Below are positions 63,013 through 64,000 of a stretch of DNA of 64,000 nucleotides, piece after piece. How positions within the stretch are numbered: position 1 is the stretch's first letter; the number at the start of each line of letters is the position of its first letter. The notes below the pieces were generated by a model. The model was not told the origin of the DNA and did no database searches. It saw only the letters and a program-made list of their open reading frames with translations. The position numbers and the translations under genes are program-made. The DNA comes from Mycobacterium sp. Its GTDB lineage: Bacteria; Actinomycetota; Actinomycetes; Mycobacteriales; Mycobacteriaceae. The stretch spans positions 293,432 to 357,431 of the forward strand of contig NZ_PKEK01000039.1 of the NCBI RefSeq assembly GCF_002863225.1, read 5' to 3'.

Positions 63013-64000
63013 CTAGGAGAACAGACCCGAGAAGGCGTCCTGGATCTGCGCAGCGGCGCTCTGGATGACCTCCAGTTCGAAGCCCGCGGCCAGCGTGAAC
63101 ACTGCCGTGTTCGCCGCGATCGGAAGGCCGATGGCGTCGACGAAATCACCGGTCGCGATGTTCGCGCTGAACAGCGAGAGGTCGTAGGCCGGCACACTGG
63201 TCAACAGCGCGTTGATGATGTCCGCGGTGGGCAGCAGCGTGGAGTAGGCCGCCGACGATGCGGTGGAGATCGCGTTGACCAGCTCGGTGAAGGTACCGGT
63301 CGGGTCGGTCGCCAGGTTGGTCAGGAACGCGGAGAAGTCCAGCCCTGAAGAGCCAGGGTCGACGATCGGCGAGACGTCGGGCGGTGCCGCCAGGTAGGCC
63401 TCGAACGCTGTGATGCCCTCCTGGGTCTTGGTGGCCAGGTTGCTGAAGATGTCGGACAGGCTGACGTCGGGGAACAGCCCGAACGGGGTGTTCACGTCGG
63501 CCGGCGAATCGACGTCCACCGAGTAACCGGTCGAGCCGTCGCCGTAGCCGAGATTGATCAGGTATGTCAGGTCAGGCCCGAGCAGCGCCTGCAGCGGGGC
63601 GGGCAACAGTGCGACCAGCGGCGGGGTGACGTCTTCGCCGCCGAGCGTGGTGATCATGTAGTAGTCGGTCAGGCTGTCCGGGTCGCCGAGGCTGGCTGAG
63701 CCCGGCAGCAGGATCGCGTTGGCGATGTCGGTCGGGCTGGGGCCGCTGCCGTCGAGCGGGAAGTCAAGGTAGTGGCCGTGAATCTGCTGGATTCCCAGGA
63801 ACGCGTTGAGGTCGGCCAGGAGGTTGATCGGATACTTCGGGAAGTCGGTGAAGCCGTCGTACTCGATCGAGTAGATCGAGGTGACGTAGTCGTCGGACGG
63901 AGTGGCGCCGTCGAACGAGACGCCCAGGCTGGGCAGGTTCAGCTCGAGGGAGTGGGTGTTGCCGGACATGTCGGTGAAGCCGTCGAAACGCGACAGCAGC
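63013..64000 (-). CDS. PE-PPE domain protein, C-terminal part, cut by window edge
   Basis: The frame is open at the right edge, so the N-terminus (perhaps a PE domain) is outside. The visible 329 residues contain the PE-PPE alpha/beta-hydrolase-like domain: DGFTDMSGN, YVTSIYSIEYDGFTDFPKY, LNAFLGIQQIHGHYLDFP and a hydrophobic, Ala/Leu-rich C-terminal part. In M. tuberculosis PE1/PE2 (Rv0151c/Rv0152c) occupy this place. PE-PPE domains of this class are thought to be esterases exported by type VII secretion. The catalytic serine elbow is upstream of the window. Confidence 0.8.
   Translation of the reverse strand, partial: LLSRFDGFTDMSGNTHSLELNLPSLGVSFDGATPSDDYVTSIYSIEYDGFTDFPKYPINLLADLNAFLGIQQIHGHYLDFPLDGSGPSPTDIANAILLPGSASLGDPDSLTDYYMITTLGGEDVTPPLVALLPAPLQALLGPDLTYLINLGYGDGSTGYSVDVDSPADVNTPFGLFPDVSLSDIFSNLATKTQEGITAFEAYLAAPPDVSPIVDPGSSGLDFSAFLTNLATDPTGTFTELVNAISTASSAAYSTLLPTADIINALLTSVPAYDLSLFSANIATGDFVDAIGLPIAANTAVFTLAAGFELEVIQSAAAQIQDAFSGLFS

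Noticed and set aside
60954..63197. 747-codon minus-strand open frame over the aldehyde dehydrogenase and SDR genes
   Set aside because: Both plus-strand genes have full family motifs. The antisense frame has none and crosses a terminator hairpin.

Overview
The window is high-GC actinobacterial DNA from a Mycobacteriaceae genome, most likely an environmental (non-tuberculous) mycobacterium. The evidence is a run of genes diagnostic of the genus: antigen 85C, a YrbE/Mce operon, an LdtMt1-type L,D-transpeptidase, TreS-Mak, FadE1, CYP138, a Dps1-like ferritin, tandem Rv0145/Rv0146-type methyltransferases and a PE-PPE domain protein. Compared from memory with M. tuberculosis H37Rv, 16.5-64 kb follows the order Rv0116c (ldtA) ... 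Rv0125-Rv0127 (pepA, treS, mak), Rv0129c (fbpC), Rv0130 (htdZ), Rv0131c (fadE1), Rv0133-Rv0142 and Rv0144-Rv0148, with extra blocks inserted. I see no rRNA, tRNA, CRISPR array or insertion sequence.

Region 1 (1-12.57 kb) is a divergent catabolic cluster. Leftward runs a long SMP-30/NHL-type beta-propeller protein, a GntR/HutC regulator, an acyl-CoA synthetase, an SDR and a second (edge-truncated) acyl-CoA synthetase. Rightward runs SDR, Rieske oxygenase, luciferase-like monooxygenase, Baeyer-Villiger monooxygenase, SDR and type III CoA transferase, all overlapping by 1-17 bases. The 182-bp divergent promoter holds three inverted repeats. The gene set reads as hydroxylation, alcohol oxidation, ring-oxygen insertion, lactone opening and CoA activation of an unidentified, probably cyclic substrate. 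This is the best candidate for an undescribed pathway.

Region 2 (12.57-18.8 kb) holds an OafA-like acyltransferase behind a possibly structured leader, an O-methyltransferase, a quinone oxidoreductase, the L,D-transpeptidase, a PPOX-fold flavin/F420 protein and an SDR. Region 3 (18.9-25 kb) holds the PepA protease, trehalose synthase and maltokinase (the entry to the GlgE alpha-glucan route), a YoaK-type membrane protein and antigen 85C.

Region 4 (25.2-28.9 kb) is an inserted block with a drug-export ABC operon led by a MarR regulator and a remarkable protein fusing a MerR DNA-binding domain to a PduO-type cobalamin adenosyltransferase. It sits behind a textbook MerR promoter (19-bp spacer filled by a dyad) and has a second ribosome binding site and GTG exactly at the domain junction. 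Region 5 (29-44.3 kb) mixes conserved genes (htdZ, fadE1, GNAT, ephF, TetR-cyp138, msrA, SnoaL and epimerase) with an inserted block (DUF5709, DUF4185, DUF427, ABM/MarR, and TetR with a ferredoxin reductase and a fatty acid desaturase). Several regulator/target pairs have clear operator-like repeats.

Region 6 (44.4-54.3 kb) is a complete eight-gene mce operon (yrbEA, yrbEB, mceA-F) behind a perfect 26-bp inverted repeat. It sits between homologs of Rv0139 and Rv0140, which are adjacent in M. tuberculosis, so it is an insertion there or a deletion in the other lineage. Region 7 (54.4-64 kb) resumes the conserved order with DUF427, SnoaL, DNA glycosylase, Dps, pirin, TetR, two methyltransferases, aldehyde dehydrogenase and SDR, and ends in an edge-truncated PE-PPE gene behind a long bidirectional terminator hairpin.
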